A stretch of DNA of 64,000 nucleotides from Limoniibacter endophyticus (GTDB taxonomy: Bacteria; Pseudomonadota; Alphaproteobacteria; Rhizobiales; Rhizobiaceae). Below the pieces are notes generated by a model. It was not told the origin of the DNA. It did not search any database and worked only from the letters and a program-made list of their open reading frames with translations. The position numbers and the translations under genes were made by a program. The stretch lies in assembly GCF_014652835.1 (NCBI RefSeq), contig NZ_BMZO01000004.1:124001-188000 (forward strand), in the 5' to 3' direction. Below are positions 44,807-53,914 of the stretch, piece after piece (the stretch's first letter is position 1; every line of letters starts with the position of its first letter).

Positions 44807-45951
44807 ATTTCGGTCTGGGAGAAGAGATCGAAGCATTGCGCGACATGGTTCAGCGCTTTGCGTCTGAAAAGATCGCGCCTCTGGCTACCGAAATCGATAA
44901 CAGCAATGAATTCCCGGCCCATCTCTGGCAGGAAATGGGCGCACTCGGCTTGCTCGGCATAACAGCCAGCGAAGAATTCGGCGGCAGCGGCATGGGCTAT
45001 CTTGCCCATTGTGTGGTCATGGAGGAAATCAGCCGCGCCTCGGCCTCTGTCGGCCTTTCCTACGGCGCGCACTCCAATCTCTGCGTCAACCAGATCAATC
45101 GCTGGGGTACGCAGGCGCAGAAGGAAAAATATCTTCCGAAATTGTGTTCAGGTGAGCATGTAGGCGCCCTTGCCATGTCGGAAAGCGGGTCCGGATCGGA
45201 CGTCGTATCCATGCGTCTTCGGGCTGAACGCCGCAATGACCGCTATGTGCTCAACGGCACGAAAATGTGGATCACCAACGGGCCTGACGCCGATACGCTC
45301 GTCGTCTATGCCAAGACCGATCCGGAGCGGAAATCGCGCGGCATCACTGCTTTCCTCATTGAGAAACCGATGAAGGGATTTTCTGTGGCGCAGAAGCTCG
45401 ACAAGCTCGGCATGCGAGGCTCCAACACAGGCGAACTCGTTTTCGACGACGTGGAGGTGCCGTTTGAAAACGTGCTGCACATAGACGGTTCTGGCGTCGA
45501 AGTGCTCATGTCGGGGTTGGATTACGAACGTGTCGTGCTTGCCGGCGGTCCGGTCGGCATCATGGCAGCCTGCCTGGACGTCGCTGCTCCTTACGTACGC
45601 GAGCGCAAGCAGTTCGGCCAGGCGATCGGGGAATTCCAGCTCGTGCAGGGCAAGCTTGCCGATATGTACACGATTACCAACGCCGCTCGAGCCTATGTCT
45701 ACGCCGTCGCCAGCGCGTGTGATCGCGGCGAGACGACACGCAAGGATTCTGCTGGCTGCATCCTCTACGCTGCGGAACAGGCAACGCGGCTCGCCCTCGA
45801 TGCCATTCAGCTTCTCGGCGGCAATGGCTATATCAACGAGTACCCTGCGGGCCGCCTGCTGCGCGATGCGAAGCTTTACGAAATTGGCGCAGGCACCAGC
45901 GAAATCCGCCGCTGGCTGATCGGACGCGAGATAATGGGCGAACGCGATTGA
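44788..45951 (+). CDS. ivd: Isovaleryl-CoA dehydrogenase
   Basis: FAD-dependent acyl-CoA dehydrogenase (387 aa) that oxidises isovaleryl-CoA to 3-methylcrotonyl-CoA in leucine breakdown. The catalytic Glu is at the position specific to IVD, in [17 protein letters not shown] (near residue 250), rather than the C-terminal position of other family members. Flavin-site motifs [15 protein letters not shown] and [18 protein letters not shown] are present. A strong RBS (GGGAGG) lies inside the end of the TetR gene. Electrons go by ETF to the ETF-QO encoded at 55 kb. Confidence 0.94.
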   Translation: MYRNGMNFGLGEEIEALRDMVQRFASEKIAPLATEIDNSNEFPAHLWQEMGALGLLGITASEEFGGSGMGYLAHCVVMEEISRASASVGLSYGAHSNLCVNQINRWGTQAQKEKYLPKLCSGEHVGALAMSESGSGSDVVSMRLRAERRNDRYVLNGTKMWITNGPDADTLVVYAKTDPERKSRGITAFLIEKPMKGFSVAQKLDKLGMRGSNTGELVFDDVEVPFENVLHIDGSGVEVLMSGLDYERVVLAGGPVGIMAACLDVAAPYVRERKQFGQAIGEFQLVQGKLADMYTITNAARAYVYAVASACDRGETTRKDSAGCILYAAEQATRLALDAIQLLGGNGYINEYPAGRLLRDAKLYEIGAGTSEIRRWLIGREIMGERD

Positions 45952-46078
45952 TGCGCCCGCACCCTCGTCTTCATCAATACTTTAGCGATCCGGGCACGCG
46001 CAACCGGGTCGCCGCCGCGGTCCCGACGGAAAGCCGGTTAATCGTCGGCAACGTTGTAAAACGGTTTCACCTATTATC

Positions 46079-47698
46079 ATGGATGATTATGCAATGCCGG
46101 TAATCCAGTCGCAGATTTCCTCGTCCTCAGATCAATTCCGGACCAATGCTGCTGCCATACGCGCGCTGGTTGTCCAATTGCGCAAACAGGCTGACATAAT
46201 CGCCTCGGGCGGGTCACAGGAAGCGCGTGAACGACACACATCGCGCGGCAAACTCTTGCCCCGCGAGCGTCTGGCACGACTGCTCGACGTCGGTTCACCA
46301 TTCCTGGAGATCGGGCAATTCGCGGCACATGGATTGTATGGCGGAGAAATTGCAAGCGCCGGGTTGATTGCCGGCATCGGGCGCGTCGAGGGTACGGAAG
46401 TGATGATCCTGGTCAACGACGCTACGGTCAAAGGCGGCACTTACTATCCGATGACGGTCAAGAAGCATTTGCGGGCGCAGGAAATCGCCATGCAAAATCG
46501 CCTTCCGTGCCTCTATCTGGTGGATTCGGGCGGCGCCAATCTGCCTAATCAGGATGAAGTCTTTCCTGACCGCGAACATTTCGGCCGCATCTTCTATAAT
46601 CAAGCGAATATGTCAGCGGCAGGCATTCCGCAGATCGCCGTGGTCATGGGTTCCTGTACGGCGGGGGGCGCATATGTTCCCGCCATGTCGGACGAAACCA
46701 TCATGGTGCGCAACCAGGCCACTATCTTTCTGGGCGGTCCACCGCTCGTCAAAGCCGCGACAGGTGAAGATGTGACAGCCGAGGCGCTTGGCGGCGCCGA
46801 CCTGCACACGCGTGAATCCGGCGTCGCCGATCATTATGCTCGCGACGATGCGCATGCGCTGGAGATCGCGCGCAACATCGTCAGGAATCTCAATCGCAGG
46901 AAGCCCGCCCTCGCCTTCTCCCCTGCCTCGGCCCCTCTCTATCCGCCAGATGAGATTTATGGCGTTGTCCCGCCGGACTTGCGCACACCCTATGACGTGC
47001 GCGAGATTATTGCTCGACTGGTGGACGGCTCGGAGTTTGATGAGTTCAAAGCCAATTATGGCACGACTCTGATCACCGGGTTTGCGCGCCTCTATGGGAT
47101 GACCGTCGGCATCATCGCCAATAATGGCGTGCTTTTCTCACAAAGCGCACAAAAGGGCGCGCATTTCATAGAATTGTGCTGCCAACGCCAAATCCCTTTG
47201 ATCTTCCTGCAGAATATCACCGGCTTCATGGTGGGGCAGAAATACGAGGCTGGCGGCATCGCCAAGGATGGCGCCAAGCTGGTTACCGCTGTCGCCACTG
47301 CCCGCGTTCCAAAGTTCACCGTCATCATTGGCGGCTCTTTCGGGGCGGGTAATTACGGCATGTGCGGTCGCGCCTATTCGCCACGTTTCCTCTGGATGTG
47401 GCCCAATGCCCGCATATCGGTAATGGGTGGGGAGCAGGCCGCGACAGTGCTTGCGCTGGTCAAACGCGAAGGCATCGAGCGGCGTGGCGGCACGTGGAGC
47501 GCCGAGGAGGAACAAGCATTCCGCACACCTATCCTCGAAAAATACGAGCGCGAGGGTCATCCCCTCTATTCGTCGGCACGGCTTTGGGATGACGGCATCA
47601 TCGATCCGGCAAAAACACGCGAGGTTTTGGGGCTATCGCTCTCTGCCAGCCTCAATGCGCCGATCGAGGATACGAAATTCGGCCTGTTCAGGATGTGA
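46079..47698 (+). CDS. mccB: Methylcrotonyl-CoA carboxylase, carboxyltransferase (beta) subunit
   Basis: A 539-aa carboxyltransferase that moves the carboxyl group from biotin to 3-methylcrotonyl-CoA. Typical stretches are [56 protein letters not shown] and [17 protein letters not shown]. Its position after ivd and before the biotin subunit supports the leucine pathway over propionyl- or acetyl-CoA carboxylase. The start is either 46079 or an ATG five codons on (46094); neither has a clear RBS. Confidence 0.93.
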   Translation: MDDYAMPVIQSQISSSSDQFRTNAAAIRALVVQLRKQADIIASGGSQEARERHTSRGKLLPRERLARLLDVGSPFLEIGQFAAHGLYGGEIASAGLIAGIGRVEGTEVMILVNDATVKGGTYYPMTVKKHLRAQEIAMQNRLPCLYLVDSGGANLPNQDEVFPDREHFGRIFYNQANMSAAGIPQIAVVMGSCTAGGAYVPAMSDETIMVRNQATIFLGGPPLVKAATGEDVTAEALGGADLHTRESGVADHYARDDAHALEIARNIVRNLNRRKPALAFSPASAPLYPPDEIYGVVPPDLRTPYDVREIIARLVDGSEFDEFKANYGTTLITGFARLYGMTVGIIANNGVLFSQSAQKGAHFIELCCQRQIPLIFLQNITGFMVGQKYEAGGIAKDGAKLVTAVATARVPKFTVIIGGSFGAGNYGMCGRAYSPRFLWMWPNARISVMGGEQAATVLALVKREGIERRGGTWSAEEEQAFRTPILEKYEREGHPLYSSARLWDDGIIDPAKTREVLGLSLSASLNAPIEDTKFGLFRM

Positions 47699-47726
47699 TG
47701 GTATTTTTGGCGACATACGGCCCGAC

Positions 47727-47858
47727 ATGGGAAAGGGAGGGCCCGAACGCTTCGGCTGGGAATTCCTCAAACTTGTTGCAGGCTTTGCACGAAACGGTCG
47801 CCCGTCTGCGAGCGCTTCAAACCCTGGCAAACGCACCAGCTCATCTCGATATCAATAG
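47727..47858 (+). CDS. Possible small protein between mccB and mccA (43 aa)
   Basis: A 43-residue frame, MGKGGPERFGWEFLKLVAGF then a basic, Ser-rich tail, in the 231-bp gap between mccB and mccA. The amphipathic FGWEFLKLVAGF looks protein-like. A weak purine-rich context precedes it. I recognise no family. The gap may instead be a leader with no coding function. Confidence 0.25.
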   Translation: MGKGGPERFGWEFLKLVAGFARNGRPSASASNPGKRTSSSRYQ

Positions 47859-47929
47859 GGGCGCTGCCGCGATCGGGCAATCCGCACGGTACCTCGAAAA
47901 TAAAACCCGGCATAAAGGGACATCCGAAA

Positions 47930-49867
47930 ATGTTTTCAAGAATCCTGATCGCCAATCGCGGCGAAATTGCCTGCCGGATCATCCGCACGGCTCGCCGTCT
48001 CGGCATTTCCACCGTCGCCGTATACTCGGATGCCGATATGCAGGCAAAGCATGTGCGCGAGGCTGACGAAGCCGTGCATATTGGCGCGGCACCGGCCTCC
48101 GAGAGCTATCTCGACATCGCGCGCATAATTGCTGCTGCGAAGGAAAAGGGCGCGCAGGCCATTCATCCGGGTTACGGATTTCTTTCGGAAAATGCGCGGT
48201 TCGTCGAGGCGGTCGAGGCGGCTGGCCTCATCTTCATCGGGCCCTCCGCGCAGTCTATCCGCGCCATGGGACTGAAGGACGCCGCCAAGGCATTGATGGA
48301 AAAAGCCGGAGTGCCGGTCGTACCCGGTTACCATGGCGAAGCGCAGAATTTCGTACTTCTGGCCGGCAAGGCCAATGACATCGGCTATCCCATCCTCATC
48401 AAGGCCCGTGCTGGCGGTGGCGGCAAGGGAATGCGCCGTGTCGATCATCCCGATCATCTGGAGGAGGCGCTGGCCGCCGCGCGGCGCGAAGCAAAATCAT
48501 CTTTCGGAGATGAAGGCGTGCTGATCGAAAAGCTGATCGAAAAGCCGCGCCATATCGAGGTGCAGGTCTTCGGCGATGGACATGGCAATGTGGTGCATCT
48601 CTTCGAGCGCGACTGCTCCGCACAGCGCCGTCACCAGAAGGTTATCGAGGAAGCTCCTGCTCCCGGGATGACAACCGAAATGCGCGAAGCCATGACGCAG
48701 GCCGCGATCAAGGCGGCGAAGGCAGTAGACTATCGCGGAGCCGGGACGATCGAGTTCATCGTTGATGCTTCGGAAGGACTGCGGCCAGATCGGTTCTGGT
48801 TCATGGAAATGAACACGCGGCTCCAGGTCGAGCATCCGGTCACCGAGATGGTCACCGGCCACGATCTCGTCGAGTGGCAGTTGCGCGTCGCGAACAATGA
48901 GCCGTTGCCGGTCAAGCAGGACGAGATAGGCCTGAACGGCCACGCCTTCGAGGCCCGGCTGTACGCGGAAGATGCCGCGCGCGATTTCTTGCCAGCAATC
49001 GGTCGCCTGCATCATCTGCGTTTCCCGCAAGGAGCAGAGATCCGCATCGACAGCGGCATTGACCAGGGCGACGCGATCTCGCCATTCTACGATCCGATGA
49101 TCGCCAAGCTCATCACCCACGGCCGCGACCGTGCCCAGTCGCTCGCAGCTCTCACCCACGCGCTTGAGGCAACTCAGATCGCCGGTACGGTCACCAATCT
49201 CCGCTTTCTTGCCGCTCTTTCCAAAGATACGGATTTTCGCAGCGGTGATGTCGACACCGGACTGATCGAGCGCAAGCGGCAAGCATTGACCGCGACACAC
49301 GAGCCTGAATTTCTTGATTTCGCCAAGGCAGCGCTTGCCGCGTCCGGTGCAAGGCCGCAAGCATCCGGCGATCCATGGGAAGCGCTTCCCGGCTATAGCC
49401 ATTTCACGCCCGTCATCCACAAGGCAGCTCTCGGCTTTGCCGATGATACGCTTGAGTTTACGATCCGCGCCCGCGGCAATGGCAGCTTCGATATCGGCAG
49501 CGAATTCGATACGCAAACCGCACGTCTATCGCCGGACGCGATCGCATCCGACGTTACGCATTGGCCTGGCCACGTCACCGTTTTCGGGCGGAAAGGAAGC
49601 TACGAGTTCACACTTGCTTCATCTGCTGTCGAGGCCGACGACCAGAGCGCCGGTAATGTCGTACGCGCGCCGATGCCGGGGCTTGTCAAGATCGTATTCA
49701 GGCAGGCAGGCGAGAGCGTAGCTAAGGGCGATGCGCTTCTCGTACTCGAAGCCATGAAGATGGAGCATACGATCAAGGCCCCGCGCGACGGAGTTCTCGA
49801 GGACATTGCGGAGCACAATGCTCAGGTCAGCGACGGCGTCGTGCTGGTGCGCTTCGCTGCTGCCTGA
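47930..49867 (+). CDS. mccA: Methylcrotonyl-CoA carboxylase, biotin-containing (alpha) subunit
   Basis: Biotin carboxylase plus biotin carrier (645 aa). The N-terminal biotin carboxylase starts MFSRILIANRGEIACRIIRT, with the ATP-grasp glycine loop KARAGGGGKGMR and MNTRLQVEHPVTE. The C-terminal carrier holds the biotinylated Lys610 in VLEAMKMEHTI. With mccB it forms the holoenzyme that carboxylates 3-methylcrotonyl-CoA. No HMG-CoA lyase follows; a hairpin ends the unit. Confidence 0.94.
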   Translation: MFSRILIANRGEIACRIIRTARRLGISTVAVYSDADMQAKHVREADEAVHIGAAPASESYLDIARIIAAAKEKGAQAIHPGYGFLSENARFVEAVEAAGLIFIGPSAQSIRAMGLKDAAKALMEKAGVPVVPGYHGEAQNFVLLAGKANDIGYPILIKARAGGGGKGMRRVDHPDHLEEALAAARREAKSSFGDEGVLIEKLIEKPRHIEVQVFGDGHGNVVHLFERDCSAQRRHQKVIEEAPAPGMTTEMREAMTQAAIKAAKAVDYRGAGTIEFIVDASEGLRPDRFWFMEMNTRLQVEHPVTEMVTGHDLVEWQLRVANNEPLPVKQDEIGLNGHAFEARLYAEDAARDFLPAIGRLHHLRFPQGAEIRIDSGIDQGDAISPFYDPMIAKLITHGRDRAQSLAALTHALEATQIAGTVTNLRFLAALSKDTDFRSGDVDTGLIERKRQALTATHEPEFLDFAKAALAASGARPQASGDPWEALPGYSHFTPVIHKAALGFADDTLEFTIRARGNGSFDIGSEFDTQTARLSPDAIASDVTHWPGHVTVFGRKGSYEFTLASSAVEADDQSAGNVVRAPMPGLVKIVFRQAGESVAKGDALLVLEAMKMEHTIKAPRDGVLEDIAEHNAQVSDGVVLVRFAAA

Positions 49868-49873
49868 AGAGAA

Positions 49874-49910
49874 AAGAGCCGCCGGGGAGGTCAGCACCCG
49901 GACGGCTCTT
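49874..49910. terminator. Hairpin between mccA and convergent small gene
   Basis: AAGAGCCG-CCGGG pairs with CCCGG-A-CGGCTCTT across a loop of about 10 bases. The plus strand lacks a T-tract. On the minus strand the stem runs into TCTTTTCTC, so it probably serves the convergent gene better. Confidence 0.6.
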
Positions 49911-49969
49911 ATCTGGAGATCATCTGCGTTTTTACGTCTTGATGATCCTCTCCCTGTTTTATCCTCGAG

Positions 49970-50230
49970 TCAATGCGTAGCGAGCCAGCTGCGGGCAGAG
50001 CGCAACGCCTTGGCAATATCGCGCTTCCCCATAACGGTGGAAATTTCCGAGCGCAGGGTTTCGGCACGGATCGAACCCTTGATCGCAGCGATATTGAAGC
50101 ATTTATGCGCCGAAACCAGATCGATGGGGCCTTTTTTGCCGGTCGCGTAGAGGACACCGAGCTGCAGAAAGTCATCTGCCGTGTTCGAACCCTTGGCTGC
50201 GAAACCTGCGTTTCCGTTGAAAAAGCCCAT
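49970..50230 (-). CDS. Small SEL1/TPR-like protein
   Basis: An 86-residue protein containing one SEL1-like helical repeat: FLQLGVLYATGKKGPIDLVSAHKCFNIAAIKG (about residues 22-53). A charged helical tail follows. AAGGAG lies 7 bases before the ATG at 50230, a strong RBS. No signal peptide. Function is unknown; a single repeat suggests a small scaffold or binding protein. Confidence 0.75.
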   Translation of the reverse strand: MGFFNGNAGFAAKGSNTADDFLQLGVLYATGKKGPIDLVSAHKCFNIAAIKGSIRAETLRSEISTVMGKRDIAKALRSARSWLATH

Positions 50231-50664
50231 CACAATACTCCTTCACCTCTGGCCGTAGCGCCAGCCATTAAACCTCCCGCATCACATTTCGAAAACCGGA
50301 CTGGTTCTGTCTGCGATGCGGTTGAACGCCGCGGCTTTGCGCCATCTGGTCGTTCGCCCTGTTGAGGATCACTATGAAGGAGAGCGTGCAAATTTGCGTT
50401 AAATTGCTTGCTTAATTTCCGGAAAACAAAGTCAAAACAGAGCGTTAAAGTTGCAATTCATTAAGTATGCCAAGCCTTGCATATGCAGCATTTTCCATAT
50501 CTCGGTGCCACCCCGGTTGTAAGAAATCGCTAACCGCGTTTGCGAGAGCCTTGTTTAGGCCGCGCATTTCTGCGTGGATGAAAATGCTTTGCGGACTGAA
50601 AAAACGGGGATACGCTCCCTTATCGCGACAATTGAGGAATTGTCCGATTGGGAGGAGGACCCGA
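50231..50664. other. Divergent intergenic region, 434 bp
   Basis: Lies between the leftward SEL1-like gene and the rightward DUF2147 gene. It is AT-rich around 50390-50460, where both promoters are likely. Short frames occur but lack an RBS and recognisable protein features. I see no repeat or known RNA motif. Confidence 0.4.
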
Positions 50665-51009
50665 ATGTATAAACTTTTAACGGCGATCGTCATGATCACC
50701 GGTATATCTGCACCTGCATTTGCAGCCGAGCCGATCGTCGGCTCGTGGAAGCGCTCCAACGGCACGATCATCAGCTATCAGGCCTGCGGCACAGATACGT
50801 TTTGCGGCACCGTGATGACCGGCGAATACAAGGGTAAGTCAATCGGCCAGATGAAAGGCAAAGGCACCCATTACGACGGCATGGTCAACAAACTGGACGA
50901 AGGCAAGACCTACAAGGGACGCGCCGAAGTCAGCGGCACTTCGATGAAACTTGCAGGCTGCGTGCTTGGCGGGCTCATCTGCAAGAACGAGACCCTGACG
51001 AAGCAATAG
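50665..51009 (+). CDS. DUF2147 family secreted protein
   Basis: A 114-aa exported protein. The signal peptide YKLLTAIVMITGISAPAFA is followed by a small beta-rich domain: EPIVGSWKRSNGTIISYQAC, FCGTVMTG, YKGRAEVSGTSMKLAGCVLGG. WxR/W...C...C and AGCVLGGLIC match the DUF2147 family, of unknown function. Several cysteines could pair in the periplasm. The strong RBS GGAGGAGG lies 7 bases before the ATG. Confidence 0.85.
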   Translation: MYKLLTAIVMITGISAPAFAAEPIVGSWKRSNGTIISYQACGTDTFCGTVMTGEYKGKSIGQMKGKGTHYDGMVNKLDEGKTYKGRAEVSGTSMKLAGCVLGGLICKNETLTKQ

Positions 51010-51012
51010 ACG

Positions 51013-51049
51013 AAAGGACTGCGCCGCGAAGAACGACGCAGTCCTTTTT
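51013..51049 (+). terminator. Rho-independent terminator after DUF2147 gene
   Basis: Stem AAAGGACTGCG (51013-51023) and CGCAGTCCTTT (51037-51047), then further T residues. It lies in the 46 bp between the DUF2147 stop and the convergent GST stop and may serve both. Confidence 0.85.
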
Positions 51050-51055
51050 ATTCAG

Positions 51056-51757
51056 TTACTGCGCACGCTGACCAAAGAGCACCTTCTGGGCGTCTTTGTC
51101 CTTTGCCAGATCACTGCGCAGATCAGCGCCCACTGCCATTGCGCGCTCAATAGCTGGTCTGGCCATCAACGTCTCGAACCAGCGCTTGAGATGCGGAAAC
51201 TCTTCGAGATCCTGCCCCTGGTTCCTGTAGGGCCTGATCCAGCCCACACATGCCATGTCGGCAATTGAATAGTCGCCAGCGAGGAACTCGCGATCGGCAA
51301 GGCGTTTGTTCATCACACCGTACAGACGGTGGCATTCGTTCGTGTAGCGGTCGATGCCATACTGCACCTTTTCGGGCGCATAGTTGCGGAAATGATGCGC
51401 TTGGCCGGCCATCGGTCCCAATCCGCCTATCTGCCAGAAAAGCCATTGTTCAACCTCGACACGGGCGCGTTCGTCGCTCGGATAAAACTTGCCGAACTTG
51501 CGGCCGAGATATTGCAGGATCGCGCCGGACTCGAAAACGGAAATCGGCTGACTGCCCGGCCCCTCAGGATCGATAATGGCCGGCATGCGGTTGTTGGGTG
51601 AAATCGCCAGGAACGACGGCTCGAACTGCTCGCCCTTGCCTATGTTCACCATGTGAATTTCGTAGGGAATTCCAGCCTCTTCTAGATAAATCGTGATTTT
51701 CCAGCCATTCGGCGTCGGCCAGTAGAACAACTCGATCGGTTTGGTCTGCTCGGTCAT
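51056..51757 (-). CDS. Glutathione S-transferase family protein (YfcG-like)
   Basis: A 233-aa GST-fold protein. The thioredoxin-like N-terminal domain reads IELFYWPTPNGWKITIYLEEAG with NNRMPAIID and the glutathione-binding VFESGAILQYL. The helical C-terminal domain contains FLAGDYSIADMACVGWI. The T-P-N-G-W-K pattern resembles E. coli YfcG/YghU, which act as disulfide-bond oxidoreductases with glutathione. Substrate is not assigned. Confidence 0.9.
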   Translation of the reverse strand: MTEQTKPIELFYWPTPNGWKITIYLEEAGIPYEIHMVNIGKGEQFEPSFLAISPNNRMPAIIDPEGPGSQPISVFESGAILQYLGRKFGKFYPSDERARVEVEQWLFWQIGGLGPMAGQAHHFRNYAPEKVQYGIDRYTNECHRLYGVMNKRLADREFLAGDYSIADMACVGWIRPYRNQGQDLEEFPHLKRWFETLMARPAIERAMAVGADLRSDLAKDKDAQKVLFGQRAQ

Positions 51758-51960
51758 GTCTGCGTCTCCTTTGGAAACCGAACTATCGGCCGGAAAACAC
51801 GTACCGTCACGTCAGCATTTTTGAACGGCAGATGAACGATGCTCTCATCATGAGTTCAGTGCGTGCGTGCAATTGTGTGCTCATCAAGGCAGTTCCAACG
51901 GAAACGAACAAAGGAATTGCGACAGGAAATACATAAATCGAGCCCCAGGACGTCACCGCC

Positions 51961-52152
51961 ATGATCCGCTTCCTTTCCCTTCTGAACCATCTTCCAGCAG
52001 CCATATTCCTGTCGCTGCTGCTCGGCAGTCCACTGCTTGTGAACGCGGTTCAGGCAAGCGTCGAAGCCAACAGCGCGTTCATCGAAGCGCCGTTTTCGAA
52101 GAAGAACAGCGGCGCGGGATTCGTACTCATGGTTTCCCTTCAGCGCGCTTGA
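51961..52152 (+). CDS. Small putative secreted protein (63 aa)
   Basis: A 63-residue frame beginning with a clear hydrophobic segment (RFLSLLNHLPAAIFLSLLLG) and a possible signal cleavage site near VNAVQA. A short polar remainder follows. AGGA lies about 10 bases before the ATG. No family is recognised. The signal-peptide-like start is the only support. Confidence 0.4.
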   Translation: MIRFLSLLNHLPAAIFLSLLLGSPLLVNAVQASVEANSAFIEAPFSKKNSGAGFVLMVSLQRA

Positions 52153-52234
52153 GGCGGATATATTCGCCCTTGTCCTCTCACGGAGCGCGACTAAGATGGC
52201 TCGTCAAATCAGTGCTCTTGCTTTATGATGCGAC

Positions 52235-53734
52235 ATGGAAAAACGAATCTACCCTCAGGCGATCGAGAGGATCGTCAGTCCCAAGCCGATAGAGCCGAAA
52301 ACCTTCGCCGACGCCACCGATGCGGTTCGCGCCCTCGCCGAGATTTACGAGCGCAACACCGCTTTCCTGCGGGACGCTTTCGATCAGGTAGCAACCGGGA
52401 AAGTGGAAGAGTGCCGCTTCCGCGCCTTTTATCCGCAAGTGTCGATCACCACTCCATCTTTTTCGCTGGTCGACTCCCGCCTTGCCTACGGGCATGTTCC
52501 AGAGCCTGGCCAATACACGACGACGATCACTCGTCCCGATCTCTTTTCGCCCTATCTGGAGGAACAGTTGCGGCTTCTGATCCGCAATCACGGCATAGGG
52601 ATTACGGTCTCGGAGTCGACCACGCCGATCCCGATGCATTTTGCATTCCTCGAAGGTACCTATGTCGACGGCTCGAAGGCGGACGGCATCCGCCGGCCCT
52701 TGCGCGATCTGTTCGACGTTCCGGACCTGAACGCCACCGATGATCATATTGCCAACGGCACATTCGAACCCGTTCATGGCGAACCCCTGCCGCTTGCGCC
52801 CTTCACGGCCCAGCGCATCGATTATTCGCTACATCGGCTTGCCCATTACACAGCCACACGTCCCAAGCACTTCCAGAACTATGTGCTCTTCACGAATTAC
52901 CAGTTCTACGTGGATGAATTCTGCCTTCATGCGCGCAAGTTGATGGCGGAGGGCGGCCATGGCTATGCGGCATTTGTCGAGCCCGGCAATGTCGTCACCG
53001 AAGCAGGGTCGGACAAGCCGGATGGCCCGCAAATCGGACGCTTGCCGCAGATGCCGGCCTATCATCTCGTCAAACCGGGCCATGGAGGCATTACCATGGT
53101 CAATATTGGCGTAGGTCCTTCCAACGCGAAAACCATCACAGATCATATCGCAGTGCTGCGTCCGCATGCGTGGCTGATGCTGGGCCATTGTGCCGGTCTT
53201 CGCAATACGCAAGCGCTCGGCGATTACGTTCTGGCACACGCATATGTTCGAGAGGATCACGTCCTGGACGACGATATCCCGGTCTGGGTCCCAATCCCTG
53301 CCCTCGCCGAGGTTCAGGTTGCCCTTGAACAAGCAGTCGCAGAGGTCACCGGTCTTTCCGGCTACGAACTGAAGCGCATTATGCGCACCGGCACGGTCGC
53401 GACTATTGACAATCGCAACTGGGAACTGCGTGATCAGCGCGGTCCGGTCCAGCGCCTGTCGCAATCGCGTGCCATTGCGCTCGACATGGAATCCGCGACG
53501 ATCGCGGCCAACGGATTTCGCTTCCGCGTGCCGTACGGCACACTGCTCTGCGTTTCGGACAAACCGCTGCACGGTGAGTTGAAACTGCCGGGCATGGCCA
53601 CCGAATTCTACAAGCGTCAGGTTGCGCAGCATCTTGATATAGGCCTGCGCACCATGGAAAAACTCGCTGAAATGCCTACGGAGCGCTTGCATTCGCGCAA
53701 GTTGCGCAGCTTTTCAGAAACGGCTTTTCAATAA
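52235..53734 (+). CDS. amn: AMP nucleosidase
   Basis: Hydrolyses AMP to adenine and ribose 5-phosphate, regulating adenylate pools (499 aa). The N-terminal AMN-specific domain is followed by a C-terminal phosphorylase-fold domain with MVNIGVGPSNAKTITDHIAV, LMLGHCAGLRN and the catalytic-site ALDMESATIAANGFR. A hairpin terminator follows directly. Confidence 0.95.
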   Translation: MEKRIYPQAIERIVSPKPIEPKTFADATDAVRALAEIYERNTAFLRDAFDQVATGKVEECRFRAFYPQVSITTPSFSLVDSRLAYGHVPEPGQYTTTITRPDLFSPYLEEQLRLLIRNHGIGITVSESTTPIPMHFAFLEGTYVDGSKADGIRRPLRDLFDVPDLNATDDHIANGTFEPVHGEPLPLAPFTAQRIDYSLHRLAHYTATRPKHFQNYVLFTNYQFYVDEFCLHARKLMAEGGHGYAAFVEPGNVVTEAGSDKPDGPQIGRLPQMPAYHLVKPGHGGITMVNIGVGPSNAKTITDHIAVLRPHAWLMLGHCAGLRNTQALGDYVLAHAYVREDHVLDDDIPVWVPIPALAEVQVALEQAVAEVTGLSGYELKRIMRTGTVATIDNRNWELRDQRGPVQRLSQSRAIALDMESATIAANGFRFRVPYGTLLCVSDKPLHGELKLPGMATEFYKRQVAQHLDIGLRTMEKLAEMPTERLHSRKLRSFSETAFQ

Positions 53735-53740
53735 CAAAAA

Positions 53741-53784
53741 GGCGGATCGTCGCCTGCGTCCAGAAGACACAGCGACGATCCGCC
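53741..53784 (+). terminator. Rho-independent terminator after amn
   Basis: Perfect 13-bp stem GGCGGATCGTCGC (53741-53753) and GCGACGATCCGCC (53772-53784) around an 18-base loop, followed by CGCTTTCTT. It lies 6 bp past the stop codon. Confidence 0.8.
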
Positions 53785-53914
53785 CGCTTTCTTACTCGCG
53801 CCTCAATCGGCATTTTATAGTCGCGCTACCCACGCGTGAGAGCATACTTTCACGTTGCCGGCAGTTCGCGTTTCTGTCGTTACGAGCGTCGACCCACTTT
53901 ATCGAAGAGCTTTC

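Noticed and set aside
48497-49516. Minus-strand 339-codon frame
   Set aside because: Antisense to the biotin carboxylase domain of mccA; no recognisable protein features.
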